From NCBI GenBank assembly GCA_021234155.1, contig JAJEKV010000032.1, forward strand, positions 1,323,617-1,387,616: a DNA stretch of 64,000 nt, written 5' to 3'. The stretch's first letter is position 1; the number at the start of each line of letters is the position of its first letter. Below, piece after piece: positions 46,260 to 57,029 of this stretch. Made by a program: the position numbers and the translations under genes. Under the pieces are notes generated by a model, which was given only the letters and a program-made list of their open reading frames with translations, did no database searches and was not told the DNA's origin. This DNA comes from Isoetes taiwanensis. Its lineage: Eukaryota; Streptophyta; Lycopodiopsida; Isoetales; Isoetaceae.

Positions 46260-46794
46260 ATCGTCGATTTGAGCGGCGTTTATGCGTGTGGGCCCACGTC
46301 GGCGTCGTTGAGCGGCGTTAACGCTGCGATGGCGCCCGAGCCCCGAAGCCGAAACCACCCGCGGCGGGCGGTGGCGGCACGCCGCCAAAGCGTCGTTGAA
46401 GACGGCGTTCACACGCTGGCGACCCGCGTCGGCCTTCTGTGGCCCAGCACGCCACGGCTGGGCGGACATGATGGCGTGTACACCGTCGTTGAGCAGCGTT
46501 GCGAATCATCTGCCCCGCCCGGCCGGCCGGGCGCAGCGGTCACTCTGGCGGCGATCGCGTGGGCGTGGTGACCCCGCGATATGCGCCGCGGCGTTGAACG
46601 GCGTCATGTAATATTAAGCTTAAAACGCCCGCCGATTGCGGACAGCGTATAGCGGCGCATAAGCGTCGTTTATCGGCGCTCCGACGTCGAAATAGGCGTC
46701 GTTTATCGGCGTTTTGGCGTCGATCATCGGCGATGCAAACGGCGTCACGGGCGTCGTAATAGACGCGTAAATAGAGGGCTTTGGTTTTGTAGTG
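46260..46794. repeat. Right subterminal palindrome array of element 1
   Basis: GC-rich with CGTCGTTGAGCGGCG, GCGTCGTTTATCGGCG (twice), CGTCGTTGAGCAGCG and related units between 46303 and 46745, ending in TTTTGTAGTG. The units are the same kind as at the left end but drifted (ATCGGCG rather than AACGACG). Confidence 0.85.
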
Positions 46795-47515
46795 ATATGC
46801 CATTATGCTAGCGAGCGGGACTTCTCCCATTAAGAGGCGTTATGCCAAACAATTACCTTTGTGAATAAATTTTGAAGAGACAAGATGATACAAGACTCTC
46901 CAAGATTGCGATGTTTGAGTCGACGAGGATGGTATAAAGATATTTTGGAAATAAGAGAGATGGGGATGCATGGCGGACACGGAACTAGGAATCGAGAGAC
47001 TGGTGGAGGCAAAGCGATTGCAAAAAATATGGGAGACCGAGGGACAAAAATGCGATTCTATATCCGAGAAGTTCACCCAATGCTAATCTATGGTGAACAA
47101 AACTATTTGAAGGCTTCCATCCCGAGGTACTTGCAGAGACATCTGGTTTCCGGATCTGGATGTGGCTCACATAGATGAACATTGAGGCCGGCGAGATGGG
47201 CCAAAGTTCCTCATGAACCACGGGATCAGTACACTCTGTGATCTAGGAGAAGTGGAAGACGAAAGACATGTCTTTCTGACTTGTAGGGAGTATGAACACA
47301 TTAGGACAAAATTCGACATAAATTCCACTGATCTCATCTCATTGTGGAATACAGAGCCTATGTTACTTGGTAAATATATGAAGCAAGTTGAACTTCACAG
47401 AAACTTGCTATGCAAGGTTTAAATGAAAATGTAACCTTTTCGCTCCATGACCTTCAAGGTCCCATGGGGGCGTGATTTAATATATTTATTTATTTATTTA
47501 TTTATTTATTATTTA
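46795..47515 (+). pseudogene. LINE ORF2 3' part and (TTTA)n tail (continues 32600-34179)
   Basis: Begins with the second ATA target copy and reads AIMLASGTSPIKRRYA in the same frame as the 5' part. Frameshifted pieces follow. 47213-47422 is the Cys/His tail (CDLGEVEDERHVFLTCREYE, then LLGKYMKQVELHRNLL). The 3' UTR (CTTCAAGGTCCCATGGGGGC) ends in (TTTA)n at 47478-47515. Same architecture as the LINE tail at 12958-13295, so the two are related families with simple-repeat tails. Confidence 0.85.
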
Positions 47516-47649
47516 TTCCTGCTTCCTTGTTTTTTCTCTAACATTTTTTTTGCTACGTGGTTTGATGGTCAGTGCTAATTCTACTCATAACAGATTGTGT
47601 GATTGACCTGGAGGTTTTCTTGTACATGAATTTTTTTATCTCTTTATCT

Positions 47650-49641
47650 TTTTTTGTGTATATGCTCTTATAACAACTTGGAACCAATATGTCTAACTTG
47701 TCTCTTTAGCCCTTGTTAAGTTGCATGCTCGACATTGATGGTTTGATGTTTTAAACAATCCTGTATCTCGGAATACGCAATCCCTGTACATCCTTGTGCT
47801 ATGCCATCAGTCATGGTTGGGGAGTTTGGCTGCAGAGACTAAACCTTTGAGACCAATTCTCATGATCCTTTCTTATTCCAAATCTCAGGTTCATAGATTT
47901 TCATGGTGACTCCATGAACCCTTTCTTCATCCTCGAAAAAGGTAGCTCTCGCACTTCTAGGTTACATTTGCTTTGTGGTCCCATAATGCGTTATGCTTAA
48001 ATCACAGCTTCAAAATGCTTGGGTACCTACTAGAACCCTTAATCAATGGGTGGATTAATTGTCCAACATTAAGGATTTTGATTATTATGGACCTTTTATT
48101 GAGGCATTTTGTCTGCTTGAGCTAACATGGAGGCCTCGTTATTAGGACTATACTTTGCCAATGCTCACATCATTTGTTTCCAAATTTTAATTGTTAGCAA
48201 CCATTCCTGACTATCTGGTTCTGTAGATGCATTTAGTCAATCTTGGCATGGGGTCCAACAATTATTACTTTCTACCACCTTCCTTGGTCTTAACGACATT
48301 CAAGAATGCCCTTGCCGGTAAAGCTAATCCTACCTTGTTATCTTCCAATGGGAGTCATCTATGTGGTGGTTGGGCCTGCACTATGGCTCAAGAAAATGGA
48401 ACCCTTCTTTCAGTGATTAGTTGTATGCCTTCTTGAGCATAGAGTTTTATTCCTAGCATCCATTCTCCTCTTCTGCACCGCAAGCTAATCAACCCTTTGA
48501 TCACTCTTTGACTAGTAGCATCTAACTAGTTGAGTACTTTTTGTTGCAGATGTACTTAAGTGTTAAATGGTATCATGTTATTTGGGAGACCTATGAGAAG
48601 CAGTGGCAGTAGGTCAAAGTCAAAGTCAAAGTCAAAGTGGCGGGCACCCCCTACCCGGGTGTTGCTGGGCTCGCTAGAAACACACAGACACCCCCTGCCC
48701 GCCACTTAGGGTTTGCGTTGACCAGTCAAAGTCAAAGTCAACTAGGGCCGATTTTTAAGGAAGGCAAGTCTATCTACTCCTGATTTTTAGGCAAGTTGGA
48801 GAACTTTCTATATGAAGGGGATGAACAATTTGACAAGTGGATGCACCCGGATTGGAAGGCAAATATGGAGATAAATACTGGAGTAAGGCATAGACAGGAG
48901 GGCTTGCAGGCCGAGATATGAAGCAGGAGATTGTTTGAGCGCCTGATTGATCTTGTTCTCAGTGTATTGAGTATCAGTTTATTGAATACATTATCTTCAA
49001 ATTCTAACACTTAAGTTGGAGCTTTGCTCTGATATACACAGTAATAGTGAAGAGTTAAGCATGTTAAGGGACATGCTAACTATTAAAGTTTTGCATTGTC
49101 GTTCTCAAAACATGCTAAGAAGCTATTTTAGTCCTTCGCATGAATTTAAATCTTGGCCTGCTACAAAAAGTCTTCAACCCCTTCCTAGTACACCTTTAAT
49201 GGTGGGTCTTATCATTTTCATAGTAGCCAAGTTTCCCTCTCTCCTCAATGTCCAGTCTATGCTTACTTCTAATTGTTTCCATCATCAACTTGTTGGTCTT
49301 TCTAAGCGACCATCCTTTTGTCGCTTTGCTTTTGAGCTTTGATAAGCATACTTTGTCATCCCATATGAAGAAAAAAACCTCTACTTTTATATAGAATAGA
49401 AGATATCATTGACCGCTTTGCTAATCTCTCTTCATCCCTCCTATATGCTACAAACTGCCTTGCAACTGTTCCTACCTTCGTTGCTCTCCTTAGAAGCTTA
49501 GAACTCCTTGCGTTACATTGAAGGAGAACTTATTCCTTGTTGGTATTGCTAGAACATGGGTCATATTGCTAGTATAGGTGGCATATCTCATGTTGCACTA
49601 TTTCGAACACCTAATGCGGACTTTAGATGGTACGTTTGCAT
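47650..49641 (+). repeat. Family-A dispersed repeat, copy 4 (left part)
   Basis: Matches copy 2 from CTTGGAACCAATATGTCTAA to CTTTAGATGGTACG. It is interrupted by a solo LTR at 48561-49009 and then split by element 2 at 49642. The right part is at 61666-61822. Confidence 0.8.
48561..49009 (+). mobile_element. Solo LTR, 449 bp
   Basis: Starts TGTTAAATGG and ends TTCTAACA (TGTTA..TAACA ends), flanked by CTTAAG at 48555-48560 and 49010-49015. Copy 2 of family A has a single CTTAAG at this point, so the insertion and target duplication are direct. Inside are GTCAAA arrays and an 11-bp inverted repeat AGTGGCGGGCA..TGCCCGCCACT. Ends look copia-like; no internal region, so it is a recombined solo LTR. 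Confidence 0.85.
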
Positions 49642-49669
49642 TAGAGGTTTGGTGGAGTCTATTAACACC

Positions 49670-50690
49670 CTTGTAAGCCATTCCCAAATTTGGATTTTAG
49701 TTGGTACCGAACACGCGGGGTATGGGCAAAAGCCCCATGAACCTCAACTCAACCTCAGCCCCGAGCAACCGAACCTGGTAAACGTCATTATTACTTGTTG
49801 TTTTACTCATTACGCCTAAATCCCTCCTCCCCACCTTCCCACCCAACTGAAGCTACAAGGAGTAGCTTGGAAATGACACCTCAAGAATGCCTCAATTGGG
49901 CCAAAGCTTTGGAGGGCATTTGAATTTAGTTTTGATGTCAATCCCTTCGCCCAAATCCGAAGGAATTCTCTAGTTTTCCTTCAGATTTTGGCGAAAGAAT
50001 TGCATCAATTTGGTCAGCCGGACTGTGGAGCTCGAAAGCCATCACAGCGACTCGGAATTCGATCTATGGCGAGGTAATCGTTCTATTAATTTCAGCCAAT
50101 GACAATGAGTAATTTTTGAATACGTAAACCGAAAGGCCAATTAGGGTGGAGGTGCCCAAGAACCGCTTGCCCTACAAAATCAATATAATCGGAAGGAATG
50201 TGTCGATGAGAATGCTCTTCAGCTTCGGTGCAATGAATATTGATCTAAAAAGTGGGGAATCAGATCCCATCGATCCGGATCACCGAAGACATCCCGAATT
50301 TCATTCTCCATGGGGCTTATTCATTTTGCCCGTAAGGGTAATCAAGGTCCGCTTGGCTATTGCAATAATATTTCAAGTAATTCGATGTGCATTTGAGAAC
50401 AATGTACAATCAATTGTGTGGAGTGCATTGCAATATGGTAGCACATTGTAATTACCTCCAACGGTGTAACTATTTCTTAACCAACAGGTCTAAGAATACT
50501 GGAAGAAACCGCAAGCTTCCAATCAAAGGTTGCTTATGGAGGTGGAGTCACTTAAACAAGGATTGAAGAGATGCTCGAGGACAATGACAAACCGGAGAGG
50601 AAGTTAAAAAGACTGAAAATGACACCACTTGGGCATGAGGGAGAGGAAAAAAAGAAAGAAGGCCCTAAATATACTTGCCCCTAGTGGTGG
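49670..50690 (+). other. Left part of element 2, no gene recognised
   Basis: Frame 50146-50451 (MEVPKNRLPYKINIIGRNVS) is open but unrecognised. ATCCGAAGGAATTC..TTTTCCTTCAGAT at 49955-49990 is a loose inverted repeat. Confidence 0.35.
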
Positions 50691-50769
50691 GGGCTCAAGA
50701 AGAAGGATCCACGCTATTAAAAATCCGGGTGGATCCTACTATGGCTGAAAAGAAGAAAGAAAACCTTGT

Positions 50770-52620
50770 AATATGGCTAGTTTGTTGAAAAAGCTTGTAA
50801 CAAAAGATGATGTTATAGATATGTTGAAGCTTCACGGAGCTAACCATTTAAGAAAAAATTGTTGCTTCGAACGAAAGTGCTACTTGAATTGGGAAAGAGT
50901 CAAAGTGCCGATAACATGCAAGAATTATATGACAATGTGGGGGTATCGGTCGACAAGCTTACATTGCTCTCTTTAGATGTTTGCGGGGATGGTATCAAGC
51001 ATGTGGGGTATTACAAAGACCATCTTGCCAAGACTCGGTTATGTCGAGCAAGCGGAACAAAGAGGAATGCAGAAGTACACGAACATTTGGGAGAGATGTA
51101 CGGATCACCACATCCGTGCACTTGGGATCACTAATCAACGGGAAAAGTAAGAAGAAGGGTGGCTCAGGAAATGATCTATTTGTTCTTAATGAGAAGAATA
51201 ATTGTTGGATGGATCTCTAAAATGCTTCTTACATTGGTTCGCTTCTATGATATGAAAGTGGAAGAATGTGGAGGGAAACTCCAAATTGCTATAAAGTTGG
51301 ATGAGATGGACTGATCAAAGGTGAAAAGTATGAGAGGGTTTCTTTGACATTAATGAAGCAGGCGTTGTCAAATTACGATAATGAGGAAGGGAAGTTCTCT
51401 GTTCAATCGAGGAGGACCATATTTGGTGGATAGGGATATTTCAAGTATAGGAAGAAAATCATGGTGTTCTTGAGTGGGTCTTTTGTGAGACACCTATTCC
51501 TACTATTATTTTTTGCTCATGGAGTGGAGAGAAGCTTCGGGTTCACAGCTACGGAGATTACGAGGTTGAATGGCATCCGGCCGCTGATCTAAAGACCATC
51601 AAGTGCATGTATAACATGAAACATGGTTACGTAAGACTACCCACGCATGTCCTTCTTGTTTGTATGCTAGGGTAGATGATAAGGGGAAGGGAATGAGTAC
51701 TCTCGAATGTGACCAGGATGCTGAACCAGCGTGAGAAGGAGGACAAAACTTTGATCCCCATACTTGCAATTCTGCGGAAGAGAGTACATATTTGCACTCT
51801 CCATGCCTTTCTAAGTATAGTGGATAAGATGGTGTACATGAGGATTCTTTTTGCTTGGAATAAGTCTCACAATCAGCCGAGGAGAAAAGTGTATGAAAGA
51901 TGTTGAGAAGCGTGCTTTTCGATCTTGGTCTTCATGGTGGTGACTATAAAATCTGCAAGATCCTAAGAAGGGAGGCAAGGTTCCTTGTAAACCATCTATG
52001 GGTAGGGTGAAAGCGAAGAGATTTCTGCCTTGTACTAAAGTACGTAAGAATAGATCATTGCCAACCTGGAAAGTGGGAGGGGTATAAGGACTTCTTTGGA
52101 AGCGAAGATGACCGTACTTCACGTGGGAGGGCAAAACTAAAAAGAAAATTAAAAGCGTGGCGAGAATCTGGCGATCTGGTAACTTTGATGGAGGAAGAGA
52201 AGAAAATGGTGGGTGGAAAGTTAGATGAATTGAGTAGCAAGATGGCTGAATTCACAAAAGTCGTTTATACAAGCATGGGGAGAATGCAATGTCACACATT
52301 ACATTCATATACTTCACGCCCATGGCTTGTGGTTTGCCAAAAAGTCACGGGAGCTTGGGAATATGGAATACGCGAGGAATGGAGAAGTCACATAAGCAAG
52401 CCATGAATGCTTTTTTCAGGTTCACACAACATCGAGGTTCGTGTGGTAACTCATTGCAACAGATGTGCCAATGGTTCTATAGAAGGATTATCGCAAGCTA
52501 GAGAAAAAGATAAAGCTAAACAAGACACGGCGTTGGCTAGAATATTGAGGAGAAAAGTTGCGGAGAAAAAAAAGCAGATATGGTGTAGCTCTAGCGGCCA
52601 GACAAGTTAAAGCACATGGC
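50770..52620 (+). pseudogene. Transposase-like coding region of element 2, broken
   Basis: Frameshifted pieces in order: LLLRTKVLLELGKSQSADNM then VGVSVDKLTLLSLDVCGDGI (50859-51000), KVHSYGDYEVEWHPAADLKT then IKCMYNMKHG (51535-51630), a Cys pair THACPSCLYARVDD, then KRVHICTLHAFLSIVDKMVY (51776-51840), and SWSSWWx-like text no longer readable until GLHGGDYKICKILRREARFL (51930-51985). A (D)LK....G.....CP.C......R.HICTLHAF.RI..K order resembles large transposon-encoded RNaseH-like proteins, but I cannot name the family. It is the best candidate for the element's own transposase. Confidence 0.35.
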
Positions 52621-52739
52621 GATCCACAAGGATCGACAGGGTAGAAGATATACTTGGGAATCAATTGTATGAATAAATTCATATTAATGTATAACTATTG
52701 ACCATGATGTGCAACTATAATGTTTCAAATATGTTAGGT

Positions 52740-52882
52740 TGGCGGCGTGGCAACGCGGTGCGAACAGTTGGTATTCAATTTGAATGACAAGTATTCGCGC
52801 ACTAGGCCACGATCTTAATGAAGTTGGGGAATTAGTTATAGATTAAGCGCTATTCGCGACCGCGGGTAGCCCGCGGTGCGAA
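52740..52882. repeat. Element-2 palindromes before the H3-like gene
   Basis: GTGGCAACGCGGTGCGAA at 52747 and ATTCGCGACCGCGGGTAGCC..GCGGTGCGAAAG at 52846-52880 are diverged copies of the CACCGTGGCCACGGTG unit. Confidence 0.65.
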
Positions 52883-53050
52883 AGCATTTGGTTTCGTGGC
52901 TATCTTTTGTCGTTTTCGCCGCGGTAGCTGCTGTACTCTTTATATAATTATCTTTGTTATCGATGTTGGCTGCTTTTGATATTTGTTCTAAGTCATTACA
53001 TTGCATATTTATCAATCTTGTCCACTCATTTGTCGCATTACAATTGAGAC

Positions 53051-54390
53051 AATGGCACGAATAAGCGGTAATGCCGGATTTAACAATCCCAACAACCAAA
53101 GAACGAAGAGAAGGCCGGCATGCGGGCGCATTACACATCATGGTGAAGGCAAATGAGGCGGCGCCACTAACTATGTCGATTAACAAACAACAACCGAGCA
53201 CGCAATCTTCGAGCGTAAAACATCCATCAAGCGTGTCCGGACGCCGTAGTTGAGAATGTTGCCAATGACGCAGCAGGAGATTTTTAGAGACATACCTTCG
53301 AGCCAAGGCGTGTTTACATTCTCTTACGGCCATTTAGTCGGAGAAGGAACCTTCGATGCGGCGGTATGCGTCATGGAGTTCTGCGTGCGATGATTGCATC
53401 GCCGTTAACGCCGATGTGGTAGTTGCACCGGAACACGGCGTTACTGTTCGCCGATGGGGCTGACAACTTGCTTGAGGCACTCCATTCCTTCGTCGTGTGG
53501 CCCAGGTTGATGGCTTCTTTGACGCCAACTCCTAACACATTCTCTGTACTGGCTAATGAGATAGATTACATAACCGGACTTCCTCGTAGAGTGCCGGAAG
53601 TTGGATTGGTGGAGATAAACCAGGGGCCAGACTTGCTTGGAGCCGACAATGAGAATGCTAAGCCCCATGAGGATGACCATCAGGATGTGCATGTCCAGGA
53701 TGTTCCTGTTGCTGATGTGCCTGTCCAGAACGTTCCTATTGCTGTTCAGGCAGTTTTTGAACCCCTGAAGGTTATGTACCAGGCTGTCCCTATCCAGGTC
53801 CCTGTGACAGCTCAAATAGAAGAAAATATCGTTCTGCAAGAGGCAGCTGCAGTACCTGTGACGGTTGTGCCTGAAACCGTAGTACCAGATGCAGTAGTGG
53901 TTCCTGTTGATGAGCAGCCTGTAGTCGCGGAATCCAGTAGACGTAAGAGGAAGACTAAGCCTAAGCAGCTGCAGAAGAAACAGGTTCTCTGCAAAGGCCC
54001 TCCTAAGCTGAATAAGAAGGGCCAGCCGTTTAATCAAAAGTTAAGATGGATGCGCGAAATCCGGCACTTCCAGAACCACGTGGAGTGGGTGCTTCCGAAG
54101 CTCACAATGGCTAGAATATGTAAGGAGGTGGTTGGGGAGAGATCTGATAAGATGAAGAGGGATGGTGCAAGGTAAGGAGAGCTGGTTCTGATTTTCCAAT
54201 GCCGAAACAGCCGGTGACTCGATTCACTGCGCAGATGCCCTTGATGCTGCGCGACGAGGCGGGAGAATCACATGGTCAGAGTTCTTCGAAGAGCGTGTGA
54301 AATGTCTTTGTGCATTCCAAGAGAGTGACAATAATGAGGCAGGATATTGCCTTGACAAATTACTTCCGAGGCATGTAAAGTGTTTTATAT
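53051..54390 (+). pseudogene. Histone H3-like gene with long acidic/Val-Pro tail, broken
   Basis: The start may be ATG 53051 (MARISGNAGFNNPNNQRTKR). Shifts follow, then a long frame to 54175. That frame has a Val/Pro/Asp repeat (VQDVPVADVPVQNVPI), a basic patch (SSRRKRKTKPKQLQKKQ) and LRWMREIRHFQNHVEWVLPK then LTMARICKEVV, which matches the alpha-N and alpha-1 region of histone H3 (ALREIR.YQ.S.ELLI.KLPF.RLVREI). After a further shift, 54195-54390 gives VTRFTAQ, MLRDEAG and VHSKRVTIMRQDIALTNYFR, matching the H3 end ([23 protein letters not shown]). So the whole histone fold is present but frameshifted. The long divergent tail recalls CENH3 or an unusual H3 variant. It lies inside element 2 between palindromes. 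Confidence 0.65.
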
Positions 54391-54469
54391 TAATGAAACG
54401 ATATTTGTTGTATATTTTGTTTGCTTGCTAAGTATTTTGATTGTATCTATTCTCTATGTATACTTACAA

Positions 54470-54612
54470 TGCACCGTTGCCACGGTGCGAAATGGGTATA
54501 AATTACTTTGTGAGGGCGGTATTTTCGCACCGTGGCCACGGTGCGAAATTCTATAAAGTTCTTGTGTGGAGCGGGGCAATTTCGCACCGTGGCCACTGTG
54601 CGAAATTGAATC
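54470..54612. repeat. Element-2 palindromes, best copies
   Basis: Three units: 54471-54492, 54523-54548 (a perfect 26-bp palindrome centred on CACCGTGGCCACGGTG with TTTCG/CGAAA ends) and 54579-54610 (one mismatch). Between the H3-like gene and the minus-strand genes. Confidence 0.9.
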
Positions 54613-54619
54613 ATTCCAT

Positions 54620-55010
54620 AGAAGGTGAACCACAAGATCAAAGTGAGCATATTAACATGTTAGAGAATATATTAACATATTAGAGAACATTTAGAGAACG
54701 GCAAGTAACGGAATTATGTCCAAGTAACCTTCCCCTAGGTTTCTAACCCCTTCCCCTTCCCCTGCGAGGTCTAACCCATGCATCTGGGTTAGGAGTCAAG
54801 AGCTCACGCTCCTCCCGACTGATTCTTCCCACCATATGGGGTACCTAGTCATTAGAAAAAGTAATTCCCACGGGATGATACTCACGGAAGAAGAGCGGAC
54901 CCAACTCCACAAAACCGTTGTACTTTCGTTGTAGTACACCTAATAAGGCCATACATACGTCCCTAGGTTAATTTCATGAATGAACTCGATATGTATGCAT
55001 CGAGAGTGTG
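54620..55010. other. Element 2 spacer, no gene
   Basis: AT-rich then CCCCTTCCCC-rich DNA without an open frame of note. Probably the downstream part of the minus-strand gene at 55.0 kb. Confidence 0.4.
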
Positions 55011-55330
55011 CTAAATATCCAAAGACGAAGAAGAGGCCTCAATTCTTTGTAGCATCTCGTCCGTGATAAGGAGGGGTTCAAGAAGTCCCCTCATTGCAAG
55101 TCTCCTATAACATTCGGATGGATTAATTTCCATCGATTGGCTCATGACAAATCGCTCAGAATGAAGTTGATCAACTCCATTGTAAGCTCCTTGGTGTGGA
55201 CCGTGGCGCAACCTCCACTCCAAGAAATGGTCCCATAGCTCATCCATTCCGGGCCGCCCGAGAATGCCAGGGCATGCTTATGAGACCTTCGGAGTGGCCC
55301 GGGAGGATCCGGTCCAATCATTTGCAAAGA
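55011..55330 (-). pseudogene. Unrecognised element-2 gene, paralogue 1
   Basis: Minus frames 55327-55142 and 55247-55011 read EWRLRHGPHQGAYNGVDQLH then LAMRGLLEPLLITDEMLQRI. This resembles paralogue 2 (56498-55962) in order: LL/FLEW..HGP/APRS.....A.....QLH.....S.......NPS/NLSALGLLEP...D. Function unknown. Reading needs a frameshift. Confidence 0.4.
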
Positions 55331-55560
55331 TCAAGTAGCAAAGAACAAGGAGCACGAAGATCAAGTAGCAAGGAGCATCAAGATCAAGTAGCAAGAAGCA
55401 AGGATCAAGGGCGATCAAGGAGCAAGAAGATCAAAAAGAAGGAAGATCATGGAGCAAGAAAGCAAGGAACAAGATCAAGTAGCAAGATCAAGAGCAAGGA
55501 ACAAGATGAAGTAGCGAAGAACAAACATCAAGATCAAGTGACAAGGAACAAGGAAGGCCA
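55325..55560. repeat. Minisatellite of GATCAAGTAGCAAGGAGCAA type
   Basis: Irregular tandem units with the words GATCAAGTAGCAAG and AGCAAGGAACAAG. It lies at the 5' side of paralogue 1 and has a structural twin at 56574-56770 at the 5' side of paralogue 2. Confidence 0.8.
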
Positions 55561-55961
55561 AAGACCAAAGGTGAGAAGTGAAAGCAAGCTGAAAAGAATT
55601 TATAGCTCTGAATCCAATAATGTTGAAGTATAATACTAATCTTTGTTGAAGTATAATACCAAGAATGATGAAGAATAATACCAATAATCTTTGAAGTATT
55701 ATACCATTCGGTGGTGGTAACAAAGCGGGATCTGCGTATTTATGCAAGTAGCCACGGTCTTGAAATAGGCACTTCAATAATTTGTAAATGAAGCGATTTC
55801 AACACGTGGCTCACGGTGCGAATATGACCACAAATAGAACAATCACATGAAAAATACAAGGAAAATGGTAGAAGATATTACTTAATTACTTAATTGCACG
55901 AAAATCACTTAATTACACGAAGATGTAACTTAATTACACGAAAACTCACTTGCTTATATAC

Positions 55962-56498
55962 TTAATTTCTATGAAAATCTAGTTTATACACATATTCCAA
56001 TGGAGTATCTTCACCGTGATATGTATTATTATGTCTTTGTGTGCTATGTAGCCATAGGTCACGTGTATCCCAAGGAATTGTATCCGGTGGGGAATCTAGG
56101 CGGTAACCACGGGATGTTGAAGTCAAGGGAACGGAATAGGAGCTTACCAATATCCACAAAAGATTTGTAATGGAAGTTGTAAAGTTCAATGAGGATATAA
56201 ATCCTATTCTTCTCACTAGTAGGAATGACCGTGAGGCATCTTGATCCGGAGAGTAGGCCATGAAACCATGGAAAAGCATGTCCTTCAACATTTCTAGCCT
56301 ATCTTCTAAATCGGGGGGTTCAAGAAGTCCCAAAGCACTTAGATTGAACCTTGCACTTCTCGAATTGATCTCCTCGGTGGAGGGAGATGGCGAGTATAGC
56401 GATCGATAATGAAGTTGCTCATTTGCCTTGCAAGCTCTGTGGTTGGACCGTGGCGCCATCGATGCTCCCAAAAGTTGCAAAAAATCATCAAAGTGCAT
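55962..56498 (-). CDS. Unrecognised 178-residue element-2 protein, paralogue 2
   Basis: Intact minus frame: MHFDDFLQLLGASMAPRSNH, RACKANEQLHYRSLYSPSPS, FNLSALGLLEPPDLEDRLEM and PPDTIPWDTRDLWLHSTQRH. No domain I know. Tandem paralogue of 55330-55011. A minisatellite lies just upstream. As the only long uninterrupted frame of element 2 besides the H3-like one, it may be an element-encoded accessory protein. Confidence 0.45.
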   Translation of the reverse strand: MHFDDFLQLLGASMAPRSNHRACKANEQLHYRSLYSPSPSTEEINSRSARFNLSALGLLEPPDLEDRLEMLKDMLFHGFMAYSPDQDASRSFLLVRRIGFISSLNFTTSITNLLWILVSSYSVPLTSTSRGYRLDSPPDTIPWDTRDLWLHSTQRHNNTYHGEDTPLEYVYKLDFHRN

Positions 56499-56573
56499 AT
56501 ATTTCTGCGACGCTTGCGGTATTCCGGATCAGCCGGGCCGAGGATGTTCTTGCAAAGTTACCATTTGCAAGAA

Positions 56574-56790
56574 ATTAGTGGAGCGAAGAGAAATTAGTGG
56601 AGCGGGAGACGGGGAGGCAAGGGCGACAAGAAATTAGTGGATCGGACAAGAAATTAGTGGGCAGAGCGGAAATTAGTGGAAGCGAGGGAGGCAAGGGAGC
56701 GGATAAAAGCGGACAAGAGGGGAAAAGAGGCAAAGAAGCGGACAAGAAGCGAGACAAGAGGCAAGGAGCAAACAAGAAGCAAAGACAATG
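56574..56790. repeat. Minisatellite of GAAATTAGTGGA(G/T)CG type
   Basis: AAGAAATTAGTGGAGCG-like words repeat four to five times, followed by GCGGACAAGA / AAGAAGCGA words. Purine-only strand, like the twin at 55325-55560. Confidence 0.8.
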
Positions 56791-57029
56791 ATAGGCGGTG
56801 AGGGCATAGATGCCTATTTAAAGAGAAATGGGGTATATATGCCATTATAATGAAAGTACCATACAAGTATGTATATAATCCAATAATTTCTATGTATATA
56901 CGATCAATAATTTTGGTGCGTTACATACCATCAATAATTTTGGTGGGTATAAATATACATCAAATTGCCGAAAGTGCAAACAACATTGGCCATGTGGCCT
57001 CCTCTGGTCTGAACGTGATTCCATCACCG

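Larger units (their letters stand above)
34180..46794 (+). mobile_element. Element 1: 12.6-kb CACTA-type transposon with captured genes
   Basis: Left end CACTACAAGGG at 34180 and right end (minus strand) CACTACAAAACC at 46794 share the 8-bp CACTACAA terminus of CACTA (En/Spm) transposons. The element is flanked by ATA at 34177-34179 and 46795-46797, the 3-bp target duplication expected of this superfamily. Removing element plus one ATA gives ACA CCA TAT GCC ATT ATG, which joins the two LINE halves in frame (TPYAIML). Both ends hold subterminal repeats of CGTCGTT..AACGACG type. Inside are a Cys-rich/SET-like cassette, a GC-rich duplicated block, an Argonaute fragment and a second cassette with an unknown 221-residue frame. 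I could not recognise a TNP2-type transposase, so it is probably non-autonomous or decayed. Confidence 0.9.

Noticed and set aside
46257-46830. Frames in the right subterminal array
   Set aside because: Artefact of GC-rich repeats; no family likeness.
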